Below are positions 1 through 7,622 of a stretch of DNA of 34,006 nucleotides, in pieces. The stretch spans positions 1 to 34,006 of the forward strand of contig NZ_JAUHLI010000024.1 in NCBI RefSeq assembly GCF_036325985.1, in the 5' to 3' direction. Numbering within the stretch: position 1 is the first letter of the stretch; each line of letters begins with the position of its first letter. The notes beneath the pieces are model-generated. The model saw nothing but the letters and a program-made list of their open reading frames with translations. It was not told the DNA's origin and ran no database searches. Both the position numbers and the translations under genes were made by a program. This DNA comes from Alkalimonas cellulosilytica. GTDB taxonomy: Bacteria; Pseudomonadota; Gammaproteobacteria; Enterobacterales; Alteromonadaceae.

Positions 1-26
1 CAAGGGCTGCCCGATGGCAGCCCTTG
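1..26 (-). terminator. Strong hairpin downstream of ibpA
   Basis: A perfect 11-bp stem (CAAGGGCTGCC / GGCAGCCCTTG) encloses a 4-nt loop and begins 24 bases past the ibpA stop. In the direction of ibpA any U-tract would fall outside the window, so calling it a rho-independent terminator is likely but incomplete. Confidence 0.6.
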
Positions 27-49
27 ATTTGGCACGCTAGCTCGCCTGC

Positions 50-520
50 TTAGGCGACTTTTTCTGCCTTATGCTCAATGGCGGTGTTGCCATTGGCGGC
101 CTTGATGGCGATTTGCTTTGGTTTCATTTTCTCTGGAATTTCTTTCACCAGACTAACCGTCAGCAAGCCATGGTCCATCGAGGCGTCGACCACTTCGACA
201 AACTCGGCCAGATTAAATTTGCGCTCGAAGGAGCGGGTGGCAATACCTCGATGCAGGAACTGACGTTTTTCCTTGCTGTCGCTGTCTTTGCTGCCTTTGA
301 TGGTCAGCACGCCTTGCTCGACTTCGATGCTGAGATCGTCCTGAGTGAATCCTGCTACCGCCAGGGTAATGGCGTAGCGGTTTTCATCCAGCACTTCAAT
401 GTTGTATGGAGGGTAGCTGTTGTTGCTTTGATCTGAACGCAGTGCGTGATCCAGCAAAGAGGCAAAACGGTCGAAACCGATGCTGCTACGGTACAATGGG
501 CTAAAATCGATGGTGTTCAT
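50..520 (-). CDS. ibpA: IbpA-type small heat-shock protein (Hsp20)
   Basis: This 156-residue ATP-independent holdase chaperone belongs to the alpha-crystallin/Hsp20 family. It binds unfolding cytosolic proteins and passes them to DnaK/ClpB. The N-terminus (FSPLYRSSIGFDRF) and the YPPYNIEV start of the crystallin domain closely match E. coli IbpA. The AVAGF segment, the FERKFNLAE strand and the GLLTVSL strand are present, and an IPEKMKPKQIAI tail carries the C-terminal IxI-like anchor. The open frame extends 7 codons upstream, but I place the start at 520: a GGAG ribosome site lies 8 bases upstream inside a thermometer-like hairpin, and that N-terminus matches IbpA. It is monocistronic, with a sigma32-like promoter about 75-100 bases upstream. 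The family call is secure; separating IbpA from IbpB-like paralogues is by resemblance only. Confidence 0.93.
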   Translation of the reverse strand: MNTIDFSPLYRSSIGFDRFASLLDHALRSDQSNNSYPPYNIEVLDENRYAITLAVAGFTQDDLSIEVEQGVLTIKGSKDSDSKEKRQFLHRGIATRSFERKFNLAEFVEVVDASMDHGLLTVSLVKEIPEKMKPKQIAIKAANGNTAIEHKAEKVA

Positions 521-522
521 AA

Positions 523-545
523 CATATTCTCCGAAAAGCAATACG
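523..545 (-). promoter_or_regulatory. ROSE-like RNA thermometer hairpin over the ibpA ribosome site
   Basis: In the mRNA, CGUAUU-G-CU pairs with AG-AAUAUG around a short loop. A single bulged G interrupts the left strand and the GGAG ribosome site is sequestered. The left strand contains UUGCU opposite the Shine-Dalgarno, which is the signature of ROSE thermometers of proteobacterial small heat-shock genes. The hairpin ends 2 bases before the ATG. The pairing is read from the sequence; thermal behaviour is inferred from the family. Confidence 0.65.
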
Positions 546-595
546 AGTTGTGATTAAGGGCACTCTCATAGAGACCTGCCCCGTCATCACTGTAT

Positions 596-621
596 GTATG
601 GTTCTGCGGAAAATATTCAAG
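596..621 (-). promoter_or_regulatory. Sigma32-like heat-shock promoter for ibpA
   Basis: On the minus strand CTTGAA (616-621) is followed after 12 bases by AACCATAC (596-603). This resembles the RpoH pattern CTTGAA / CCCCATnT, with a full -35 match and CCAT conserved in the -10. Transcription would start near 589, giving a leader of about 70 bases that contains the hairpin at 523-545. Confidence 0.6.
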
Positions 622-638
622 TGAGCACCCGCAAATTT

Positions 639-1211
639 TTAATTCATTTGCTCTATCATTTGCTCCAATTGCTGCAAGGACTCTTCATCCATCCCCATCA
701 TCTGCTGCATCAGTTCAGCGGTTAATTTGGTGATGGTTTCTTTTTCTTTATCCGTCATGCACTGGTCCAGCAATGCCATAATCTGCTTGAGATTACGCAT
801 CTCTGCCTCTTGCTCGGCGCGTTCTTCGGCCGGCATGTACTCCAGCATTTGCTGCATCATTTCCATCATGGGCTCTACCATCTGCAGGGAGGTCCAGGCA
901 AATTTAAAACTCAGTTCAGTGTACTCAGCTGGGGTAAAGTTGTGTTGCCTCAGCAGTTGCTCCAGAGCACGGCGGTGCTCGGGTGTGGCCAGCTTGGTCA
1001 GAGTTTGGTCGTAGTGGCGCTGCCAGTTGCAATGCGCTTGCAGTTCCAGGCTGCTGCTGTCTACTTCCGGAAAACTATCTTCCAACGCCTCCATCTCCGG
1101 CAACAAATTCAGATAACGTTGCAGATTTTGCTCGGTAATGACCGTGCTGGCCTGAGCAGTTCCGACCAACAGACTGAATAAACAGCCAACGGCTAGTTTC
1201 ATTACTTTCAT
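639..1211 (-). CDS. Exported methionine-rich helical protein, function unknown
   Basis: I do not recognise a named family. From the ATG at 1211 the product is 190 residues with a clear signal peptide (MKVMKLAVG...VGTAQA, cleavage before STV), so it should be periplasmic or secreted. The mature part is almost entirely predicted helix, rich in Glu and Gln, with about 17 methionines. These cluster in QMVEPMMEMMQQMLEYM and LMQQMMGMDEE. It has two cysteines (AHCNW and DQCMTD). I chose this start over one 3 codons upstream because AAAGGA lies 8 bases before it. It is divergent from yaeQ and upstream of ibpA in the same direction. Met clusters in exported proteins can bind copper or absorb oxidants, and helical exported proteins can act as chaperones; both ideas are speculation here. 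Confidence 0.75.
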   Translation of the reverse strand: MKVMKLAVGCLFSLLVGTAQASTVITEQNLQRYLNLLPEMEALEDSFPEVDSSSLELQAHCNWQRHYDQTLTKLATPEHRRALEQLLRQHNFTPAEYTELSFKFAWTSLQMVEPMMEMMQQMLEYMPAEERAEQEAEMRNLKQIMALLDQCMTDKEKETITKLTAELMQQMMGMDEESLQQLEQMIEQMN

Positions 1212-1340
1212 TTCATGCATCCTTTACGATTATAACGGTTCATAGCGCTGTTATAGCCGCTTTTGCTGCCTGACTGCAACTTTTATTGAGCCACTGAGCT
1301 GCAGCCGCTACACTGCCACTTTTATTTGGCAGAGTCTGGC

Positions 1341-1883
1341 ATGGCATTAAAATCGACCATCTACAAAGTAAAGCTGAATATAGCGGATATGGACCGAGGG
1401 TACTATGGCGATCATCAGCTGACCTTGGCACAGCATCCCTCCGAAACGGACCTGCGCCTGATGGTGCGCATTTTGGCTTTTGCACTAAACGCATCCGACA
1501 GCCTGACTTTTACCAAGGGTTTAAGCTCGGAAGAAGACGAAGCCGAGCTATGGGATCGCAGCCTGAGTGGCGAGATCGCACTGTGGGTGGAATTTGGTCA
1601 GGCCGATGAGAAGTGGCTTCGTAAAGCCTGCGGCCGGGCGCAAAAAGTCCATCTGTATTGTTATGGCGGCCGTAGCACCGATGTCTGGTGGCAACAACAG
1701 CAGGCTGCACTGCAGCGTTATCAGAACCTGAGTATCTGGCAACTGCCGGAGGACAGCCTGCAGGCTTGCCTGGAACTGGTGCAGCGCCAAATGGAGTTGC
1801 AGTGCAGCATTACCGAGGGACAAATTTGGCTAAGTGACAGCAGCCATAACGTTCATTTACAGCCTGAGCTGTTAAAAGAGTGA
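1341..1883 (+). CDS. yaeQ: YaeQ family protein
   Basis: The 180-residue product matches E. coli YaeQ over its whole length. It opens with MALKSTIYK, continues with HPSETDLRLMVRIL and LWVEFGQADEKWLRKAC, has VWWQQQQ, and ends with WLSDSSHNV. The family adopts a PD-(D/E)xK nuclease-like fold; its cellular role is not settled, although it has been linked to transcription-elongation phenotypes. The frame runs 5 codons further upstream to a TTG, but the ATG at 1341 gives the conserved family N-terminus. The ribosome site is weak. It stands alone, divergent from the methionine-rich exported protein, with no obvious terminator after it. Confidence 0.93.
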   Translation: MALKSTIYKVKLNIADMDRGYYGDHQLTLAQHPSETDLRLMVRILAFALNASDSLTFTKGLSSEEDEAELWDRSLSGEIALWVEFGQADEKWLRKACGRAQKVHLYCYGGRSTDVWWQQQQAALQRYQNLSIWQLPEDSLQACLELVQRQMELQCSITEGQIWLSDSSHNVHLQPELLKE

Positions 1884-1933
1884 ATGCTGTTTGGTCAGTG
1901 AGGGTTCAGCCAGGCTTTGTCAGCATGGTGGCA

Positions 1934-1961
1934 TTGAAAAAAATCAGGCCAGCGCTATGCT
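1934..1961 (+). promoter_or_regulatory. Putative sigma70 promoter for the SUOX-fold/GGDEF pair
   Basis: TTGAAA (1934-1939) and TATGCT (1956-1961) are separated by 16 bases, about 50 bases upstream of the next start codon. A direct repeat AAATCAGGC (1941-1949 and 1963-1971) straddles the -10 element. Both are visible in the sequence; activity is inferred. Confidence 0.4.
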
Positions 1962-2015
1962 GAAATCAGGCTTTACTTTATTCACCCTGCGGTTTGTTGG
2001 GGAGCATCCATACCG

Positions 2016-2495
2016 ATGACTTACGTTAAACTGGCAACCATGATGGTCCTGCTGCAACTGTTGCTTGTGAGCGCCAATGGTTATGCACAGCACAACAAGG
2101 TACTCACCATCCGTATTGCCGAGCAGCAGCATCAGCTCGATTTGGTGCAACTGGAGCAGCTGCCCCAACAAAGCAGCCACTTTAGAGCCGCCTGGGGGCC
2201 GGAGGGCGAATGGCAAGGGGTTTATCTACACGATTTGCTGGCCCACTTTCAGCTTGAACACTATCAGGATATTCGGTTAAGTGCACTCAACGACTACCGT
2301 ATCCGTCTTACGCTGCAGGACATTGCCCAGGGTCAGCCGGTGATCGCAACCCATTTTGATGGCGAGCCCATCCCATTGGAGCGCAATGGCCCGTTCATTC
2401 TGATTTGGCCACAGCAGTCGCAACAAGTACTGGATGGTACCGCGCCTCTGGCCTTGTGGATTTGGAGCCTCCATGAAATAAGGGTTCGTCCTTAA
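2016..2495 (+). CDS. Periplasmic sulfite-oxidase-fold domain protein lacking the Mo-ligand cysteine
   Basis: The 159-residue product has a signal peptide (about residues 1-24, ending NGYA) and one small domain. Its sequence pattern (GPEGEWQGVYLHDLL, NDYRIRLTLQDI, GEPIPLERNGPFILIWP) resembles the oxidoreductase molybdopterin-binding fold found in SUOX/YedY proteins. There is no cysteine anywhere in the protein, so the residue that ligates molybdenum in active enzymes is missing. A non-catalytic, ligand-sensing or structural role is therefore more likely. Its stop overlaps the next start as TAATG, so the two products are probably made together. My inference is that this protein is the periplasmic partner that controls the adjacent membrane-bound diguanylate cyclase. 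A GGAG ribosome site lies 11 bases before the ATG. Confidence 0.75.
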   Translation: MTYVKLATMMVLLQLLLVSANGYAQHNKVLTIRIAEQQHQLDLVQLEQLPQQSSHFRAAWGPEGEWQGVYLHDLLAHFQLEHYQDIRLSALNDYRIRLTLQDIAQGQPVIATHFDGEPIPLERNGPFILIWPQQSQQVLDGTAPLALWIWSLHEIRVRP

Positions 2496-3601
2496 TGCTG
2501 CAGTGGATGCGATTGCGCCTGGGTCGTACTGCGACTCTGATACTGCTTGGCTACAGTGTAACGGCCATCGCTGTCAGTGGCTGGATCTGGCATGCCAAGC
2601 ACAACCTGCAGGCCAGGCCACCGATGCGGGTGATCGATGTATCCCGGCAAATTGAAATGCTCAACCGGGAGGTCACCTTGTACGTGCAGGCCCTGTCAGA
2701 ACTGAACAGTCCTGAACAAGCCAGGTTACTGTGGAGCCGGGTGCAGGCAAGGCAACATACCATTCAGGGCTTGCTGCGCAATTTTGTTAGCCTTGAAAGC
2801 AACTTCAAGGTACTGGAGCTGCAAATCGGGCAACTACGTCAGATGGTTGAGCATCCGCCCGAGTATTTGCCAGAGGCTGAGCTGATGGGGTTTGTCGAAT
2901 ACATTCGGGAAGATATGGATATTTTTGCCAGTGATGTGCATCGCACCATGCAATTAATCATAGCCGATCAAACCCGCCAGTTACACCGTTACAGTTCGGC
3001 GGTGGCCTGGCTAAGCCTGGCAATGTTTTTAAGTGGTTTTGTCCTCCTGACGCTGCTCATTCTATTGAGCAAGCAGAATCAAAAGCTGGTTAAGCTGGCC
3101 ACCGAAGATGGCCTGACCGGGTTACTAAACCGCCGCAGTGCCATGCTGCAGGGAAAACTGCTTGCTGCAATGGCACAAAGAAATCAGCAGCCCCTGGCTT
3201 TAGCATTGCTCGATATTGATCATTTTAAGCAAGTCAATGATGTCTATGGCCACCCGGCCGGGGATGACGCACTGAAAATGCTGGCGCAGGTACTTCGTAC
3301 TTACGCCCGGCGCGATACCGATGTGCTGGCGCGCATTGGAGGGGAAGAGTTTTTGCTGCTGATGCCAGAAACCAGTGAAGAGCTGGCTGGGCAACTGTGC
3401 AAAGTACTGCTAAGTGCCTTGGCAGACACCACAATCAATGACACCTATTCTTTTAAGCTGACAGCCAGTATTGGCCTTGCGGTCAGTGAGCAAGGCCAGC
3501 ATGACTTTGACACACTCTACCGGATGGCCGATGTGGCGTTGTATCAGGCCAAGGGTGCCGGTCGGAATCAACTCAAAATAGCTGAATACGATGGCTTCTA
3601 A
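2495..3601 (+). CDS. Membrane-bound GGDEF diguanylate cyclase
   Basis: The 368-residue product has a transmembrane helix at about 12-32, a periplasmic helical region at about 35-165, a second helix at about 168-191, and a cytoplasmic GGDEF domain at about 200-362. It should make cyclic di-GMP from two GTP. The active-site motif is GGEEF at 282-286, an allowed catalytic variant. An RxxD inhibitory site (RDTD, 273-276) lies exactly five residues before it, so product feedback inhibition is expected. DGLTGLLNRR (205-214) and the DIDHFKQVND metal site (240-249) are intact. The periplasmic part has no recognisable CHASE or Cache domain and looks like a helical bundle. It begins on the last base of the preceding SUOX-fold gene. 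It ends 6 bases before the convergent metC stop, with no terminator between. Confidence 0.92.
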   Translation: MLQWMRLRLGRTATLILLGYSVTAIAVSGWIWHAKHNLQARPPMRVIDVSRQIEMLNREVTLYVQALSELNSPEQARLLWSRVQARQHTIQGLLRNFVSLESNFKVLELQIGQLRQMVEHPPEYLPEAELMGFVEYIREDMDIFASDVHRTMQLIIADQTRQLHRYSSAVAWLSLAMFLSGFVLLTLLILLSKQNQKLVKLATEDGLTGLLNRRSAMLQGKLLAAMAQRNQQPLALALLDIDHFKQVNDVYGHPAGDDALKMLAQVLRTYARRDTDVLARIGGEEFLLLMPETSEELAGQLCKVLLSALADTTINDTYSFKLTASIGLAVSEQGQHDFDTLYRMADVALYQAKGAGRNQLKIAEYDGF

Positions 3602-3607
3602 AACAAG

Positions 3608-4786
3608 TTAAGCAAGCAACGCCGCCTTGAAACGACTAAAAGCCTGCTCCAGATCGGCGATTAAATCTTCCGGATCCTCTAAACCAATATGCAAACGGAT
3701 CAAGGGTCCACTATAAGGCCACTGGCTGGCGGTACGCAGCTTTTGCACATTCAGGGTTGGGGAGATCAAGCTTTCATAACCACCCCAGGAGAAGCCCATT
3801 TTGAAGTACTGCATGCCTTCAACAAAAGCAGCAACTGCTTTAGCACCGCCTTGCCTGAGCACAAAGGAAAACAGACCATTGCTGCCGGAGAAATCACGCA
3901 CAAAAAACTCGTGCCCTGGATTGCTGGCAAAGGCCGGGTGACGCACGGCTTCTACTTCAGGCCGTTGCTCTATCCAGCTCGCAATTTTCAGCGCGTTTTG
4001 CTGGTGCTGCGCCAGCCGCACGCCTAAGGTCCGCAAACCACGACTGGCCTGATAGACATCATCGGCCGAGGCACAATAGCCTAAAATATAGCTGTGCTCA
4101 CGCAGTTGCGGCCAGTACTGCTCGTTGGCACTGGCCGTACCCAGCATCACATCGGAGTGGCCAACAATGTATTTGGTAGCCGCCTGAATGGAGATATCCA
4201 CCCCTAGCTCAAAAGGTCGGCATAAAATGGGGGACGCCCAGGTATTATCCAACAAGGTAATGACACCCTTGGCCCGCGCTATGTTGCAAATGGCCGGCAC
4301 ATCCTGCACTTCCATGGTCAGCGAGCCCGGAGACTCCAGAAAAATCGCTTTGGTGTTCGGTCGCAGTAAGCGTTCAATGCCCGCACCTATCATCGGATCG
4401 TAATACTCGGTTTCTACCCCCATTGGCCGCAAGATCTTTTCACACAACGCGCGGGTAGGCTCATACACCGTGTCTACCATTAACAGATGATCGCCATGTT
4501 GTAAGAAAGACAACAAAGCCCCACTCACCGCTGCGGCGCCGCACGGGTACAGCGCACAGCCAGCACCCCCTTCCAGCTCGCAAATGGCCTCCTGAAAAGC
4601 AAAGTGGGTAGCTGTGCCGCGCCGGCCATAATAAGGCACTCTATCGCCCTTGTGCTGACTGGCGTGAGCCAGCTCGGCCATACTATCGAAGGTGATGGTA
4701 GAGGCGCGAACCACCGGTGGATTGACCGCCTGACCAGTCCACTTTTTGCCGCGACCGGCCTGAATCAGTTTTGTTTGTTGTTTCAT
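3608..4786 (-). CDS. metC: Cystathionine beta-lyase (MetC)
   Basis: This PLP-dependent enzyme of the Cys/Met metabolism family cleaves cystathionine to homocysteine, pyruvate and ammonia in methionine synthesis. The 392-residue product carries the Schiff-base lysine K205 in QAATKYIVGHSD, the PYYGRRGTAT motif (51-60), LLDNTWASP (178-186) and the ESPGSLTMEV segment. The family-typical SWGGYESL stretch lies near the C-terminus. These features favour MetC over MetB or MetZ. The frame extends 7 codons upstream, but GGAG lies 7 bases before the ATG at 4786, and MKQQTKLIQAG matches the family start. It is divergent from the TonB-dependent receptor over about 250 bases. I see no convincing MetJ box. 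Confidence 0.9.
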   Translation of the reverse strand: MKQQTKLIQAGRGKKWTGQAVNPPVVRASTITFDSMAELAHASQHKGDRVPYYGRRGTATHFAFQEAICELEGGAGCALYPCGAAAVSGALLSFLQHGDHLLMVDTVYEPTRALCEKILRPMGVETEYYDPMIGAGIERLLRPNTKAIFLESPGSLTMEVQDVPAICNIARAKGVITLLDNTWASPILCRPFELGVDISIQAATKYIVGHSDVMLGTASANEQYWPQLREHSYILGYCASADDVYQASRGLRTLGVRLAQHQQNALKIASWIEQRPEVEAVRHPAFASNPGHEFFVRDFSGSNGLFSFVLRQGGAKAVAAFVEGMQYFKMGFSWGGYESLISPTLNVQKLRTASQWPYSGPLIRLHIGLEDPEDLIADLEQAFSRFKAALLA

Positions 4787-4851
4787 ACCACAACTCCGTA
4801 AAAACAATCATGTTGTCATGGTACTGCTTTTGCTGGGTCAGATCACCTCTC

Positions 4852-4889
4852 AGACCATAGTTGAAAGGAAAATCATGCGCTTATGGTCT
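4852..4889. repeat. Inverted repeat between metC and the TonB-dependent receptor
   Basis: AGACCATA (4852-4859) and TATGGTCT (4882-4889) are perfect inverted 8-mers with a 22-base spacer, in the divergent intergenic region. The spacing suits a two-site operator better than an RNA hairpin. I do not recognise a known regulator consensus. Confidence 0.4.
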
Positions 4890-5038
4890 ATGCTTATTTT
4901 TGCTACGTAGCAGAGAAATACGACAGTGCAGTAAGTCGTTGCTGATAAGAAGCCGTAAAGGCCATCACTATCACAATTACAATACCACCAAGGATAGAGC
5001 GAATAACAAGAAACTCGACATCCACTAGGAGAAACTGT

Positions 5039-7543
5039 ATGCGTCAATTCCAATTAACGCCACTGGCACTGGCCATGTCCTCACTACTGGCATCGCCTTT
5101 GCTTTTTGCCGATGATGAGGCCGGTGCTGAGCGAGTAGAAACCATCGTAGTCACCGGCACCCGGGTCGCCGGCCGCACCATTTCCGATACCGCAGTGCCG
5201 GTCGACTTGGTCCGATCCGATGTACTGGAACGCTCAGGGACCACTGAGCTGAACCAAGCCCTTTCCGTAGCTTTACCTTCATTTAATTTCCCTAGGCCAG
5301 GCCTGGCCGATGGTACCGATACCATTCGACCTGCCACTTTACGGGGCTTAGCACCGGATCAATCGCTGGTGCTGGTGAATTCGAAACGCCGTCACGCGGC
5401 TGCTTTGGTGAATGTGAATGGTACTGTTGGCCGCGGTGCCTCTGCGGTAGATTTAAATACCATCCCCATGGGCGCGATTAGTGCTATTGAGGTGCTACGC
5501 GATGGGGCTTCAGCTCAATATGGCTCTGATGCCATAGCCGGTGTAATGAACGTGCGGCTGCGCGAAGCAGCCGATGGTGGTTCAGTCACCCTTGGGTACA
5601 GTTACCGGGAAACCAGCTATACCACCCCGACCACACCACCTCCTGCCGGAGCGACCTGGAGTGCGCCCAGTGACATTAAACGCAGCCGCAGCGATGGTGA
5701 AACCATTACCTTATCGGGCTGGAAAGGCTTTGAGCTGGGTGACAATGGTTTTTTAACCATATCCGCCGAATACAAAGATCAGGAGCGCACTGAGCGCGGT
5801 GGCTGGGATTTCCGCCAACAATACCCATTACTCAGTGATGGCAGCTTCGATCCACGCGAACAAACCATCGATCGTTTCAATGCCTGGTACGGTGAGCCCG
5901 AGCTGGAGCAATGGACTTTATTTGCCAATGCCGGCATCACCACCGAGCATGGCAAGCTGTATGGCTGGGCCAGTTATCAAAACCGTCAGGCTACCTCCGG
6001 TGGCTTTTATCGCCGGGCCTTGGACGACCGAAATGTAATTGAAATTTATCCGGATGGTTTTTTACCCCTGATTTCACCGGATGTGGACGATTTCAGTGCA
6101 GCTTTCGGTTACGAATGGGACTGGGGTGAATGGCAATTGGATACCTCCCTGGTCTACGGCTCCAACAAAATGGCTTTTACCATTGAAAACACCTTAAACC
6201 GCTCCTTAGGCCCTGCCAGCAAAACTGAGTTTGATGCCGGTGGTTACAAGTACAATCAGTGGGTCTACAACTTATCCGGGGTCAAAGCCATTGATGTCGA
6301 CGGGTTAGCCTCTGCGCTTAACCTTGCTTTAGGCGTTGAAGCCCGCCGTGAGGCTTACTCCATCTTTGCCGGTGAGCCGGACTCTTACCGCAATGGTGGT
6401 GTCTTGCTACCCAATGGCAACCCAACCGCATCGGGTGCTCAGGTATTTCCTGGCTTTCGGCCTTCCAATGAAGTCAGTGAAAGCCGCACCGCGGTCGGCG
6501 CTTACCTGGATTTAGAAGCCAATATTACCGATGAATGGCTGGCATCCGGCGCGATCCGGGCTGAACGTTACTCCGATTTTGGCAGCAATCTATCTGGTAA
6601 GCTAGCTACCCGCTATGACTTTACCGATACCTTTGCGCTACGTGGCTCGGTACAAAATGGTTTCAGAGCGCCTTCGTTGCAACAACAAAACTTTACGGCC
6701 ACCTCCACCAATTTTGTCGGCGGTATTCCGTTTGATATCACCACCTTTCCGGTCAACGCACCAGTTGCCGTTGCCATGGGTGCCAAAGAGCTGGATGCGG
6801 AGAAATCCATCAACTTCTCGCTAGGTGCTGTGATGCGCTTTGATGCTGTCACCATCACGGTCGATGCTTACCGTATTGATATTGATGATCGGATTGTCCT
6901 GTCAGAAAACCTGTTAGCAAATAACACTGCTCAGGGACAGGCCATTCGTCAGTTTTTTGATGAAAGAGGCTTCAATGATATAGGGGGAGGTCGATTCTTC
7001 ATCAATGGTGTGGATACGGAAACGCAAGGGCTGGATGTGGTGGTCAACTGGTCTACCGTGACTGACAGCATGGGTAACTTTGACTTTACCCTGGTGGGTA
7101 ACTACAACAAAACCAAGGTTACCCGAGTGCCTGAAACCGAAGAGCTGGCAGCGCTGGACCCGGCACCAACGCTCTTTGCCCGGGTCAATGTGCTCACCTT
7201 TGAAAAAGGAACTCCGAAAGACAAGCTGGGTGCCATCGTCAACTGGAGCCATGATCGCTTTGGCGCTACCCTCAAGGCCACCAGGTACGGTGAAGTATTA
7301 AATCCAAATGCAAACCCAGCCAATGACTTTATTCTAAGCCCAAAAGTTTTGGTTGATTTGGAGGGTCGCTATCAGATGACTGACAGCATGCGCATTGCAT
7401 TTGGTGCCGATAACCTGTTCGATAGCTACCCGGATGCATTTCCAATCAATCTGAATGGAACCGGCAATACGCCATTTTCCAACTACTCACCTTTTGGCCG
7501 GGCCGGCCGGATGCTCTATGCCCGCATCAGCTACGACTTTTGA
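5039..7543 (+). CDS. TonB-dependent outer-membrane receptor
   Basis: The 834-residue product has a signal peptide (about 1-24, ending LLFA) and a TonB box-like ETIVVTGTR just after it. A plug domain at about 45-175 shows RGLAPDQSLVLVN and the conserved EVLRDGASAQYGSDAIAGV. A long beta-barrel follows, with FRAPSLQQQNF in the middle and a C-terminal strand ending ARISYDF, the outer-membrane insertion signal. It should import a large or scarce substrate across the outer membrane using TonB energy. The substrate cannot be told from sequence. The barrel type is common in marine Alteromonadales and differs from the classic siderophore receptors FepA and FhuA. AGGAGA lies 6 bases before the ATG. No ExbB, ExbD or standard TonB gene adjoins it, and I see no Fur box. 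Confidence 0.93.
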   Translation: MRQFQLTPLALAMSSLLASPLLFADDEAGAERVETIVVTGTRVAGRTISDTAVPVDLVRSDVLERSGTTELNQALSVALPSFNFPRPGLADGTDTIRPATLRGLAPDQSLVLVNSKRRHAAALVNVNGTVGRGASAVDLNTIPMGAISAIEVLRDGASAQYGSDAIAGVMNVRLREAADGGSVTLGYSYRETSYTTPTTPPPAGATWSAPSDIKRSRSDGETITLSGWKGFELGDNGFLTISAEYKDQERTERGGWDFRQQYPLLSDGSFDPREQTIDRFNAWYGEPELEQWTLFANAGITTEHGKLYGWASYQNRQATSGGFYRRALDDRNVIEIYPDGFLPLISPDVDDFSAAFGYEWDWGEWQLDTSLVYGSNKMAFTIENTLNRSLGPASKTEFDAGGYKYNQWVYNLSGVKAIDVDGLASALNLALGVEARREAYSIFAGEPDSYRNGGVLLPNGNPTASGAQVFPGFRPSNEVSESRTAVGAYLDLEANITDEWLASGAIRAERYSDFGSNLSGKLATRYDFTDTFALRGSVQNGFRAPSLQQQNFTATSTNFVGGIPFDITTFPVNAPVAVAMGAKELDAEKSINFSLGAVMRFDAVTITVDAYRIDIDDRIVLSENLLANNTAQGQAIRQFFDERGFNDIGGGRFFINGVDTETQGLDVVVNWSTVTDSMGNFDFTLVGNYNKTKVTRVPETEELAALDPAPTLFARVNVLTFEKGTPKDKLGAIVNWSHDRFGATLKATRYGEVLNPNANPANDFILSPKVLVDLEGRYQMTDSMRIAFGADNLFDSYPDAFPINLNGTGNTPFSNYSPFGRAGRMLYARISYDF

Positions 7544-7563
7544 ATCATAGCTGGCTACAATAC

Positions 7564-7585
7564 AAAGGCGCCGTTTGGCGCCTTT
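7564..7585 (+). terminator. Rho-independent terminator after the TonB-dependent receptor
   Basis: A perfect 9-bp stem AAAGGCGCC / GGCGCCTTT has a GTTT loop and is followed by GCTCTTTG. It lies about 20 bases past the receptor stop and faces the convergent EAL gene. Its near symmetry means it could work in both directions. Confidence 0.75.
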
Positions 7586-7622
7586 GCTCTTTGTACATTG
7601 ATTGCATGTTACAGCGGCTTGT

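Noticed and set aside
42..62. Short stem TCGCC/GGCGA followed by five Ts on the plus strand
   Set aside because: The stem is only 5 bp and lies inside the ibpA 3' coding end; no plus-strand gene is seen ending here.
1229..1234. TATAAT on the minus strand upstream of the methionine-rich exported gene
   Set aside because: It would leave almost no leader, with the ribosome site at the transcript start, and there is no -35; probably chance.
4807..5038. MetJ, MetR or Fur box between metC and the receptor
   Set aside because: No AGACGTCT repeats, no TGAA-N5-TTCA and no 19-bp Fur palindrome were found.
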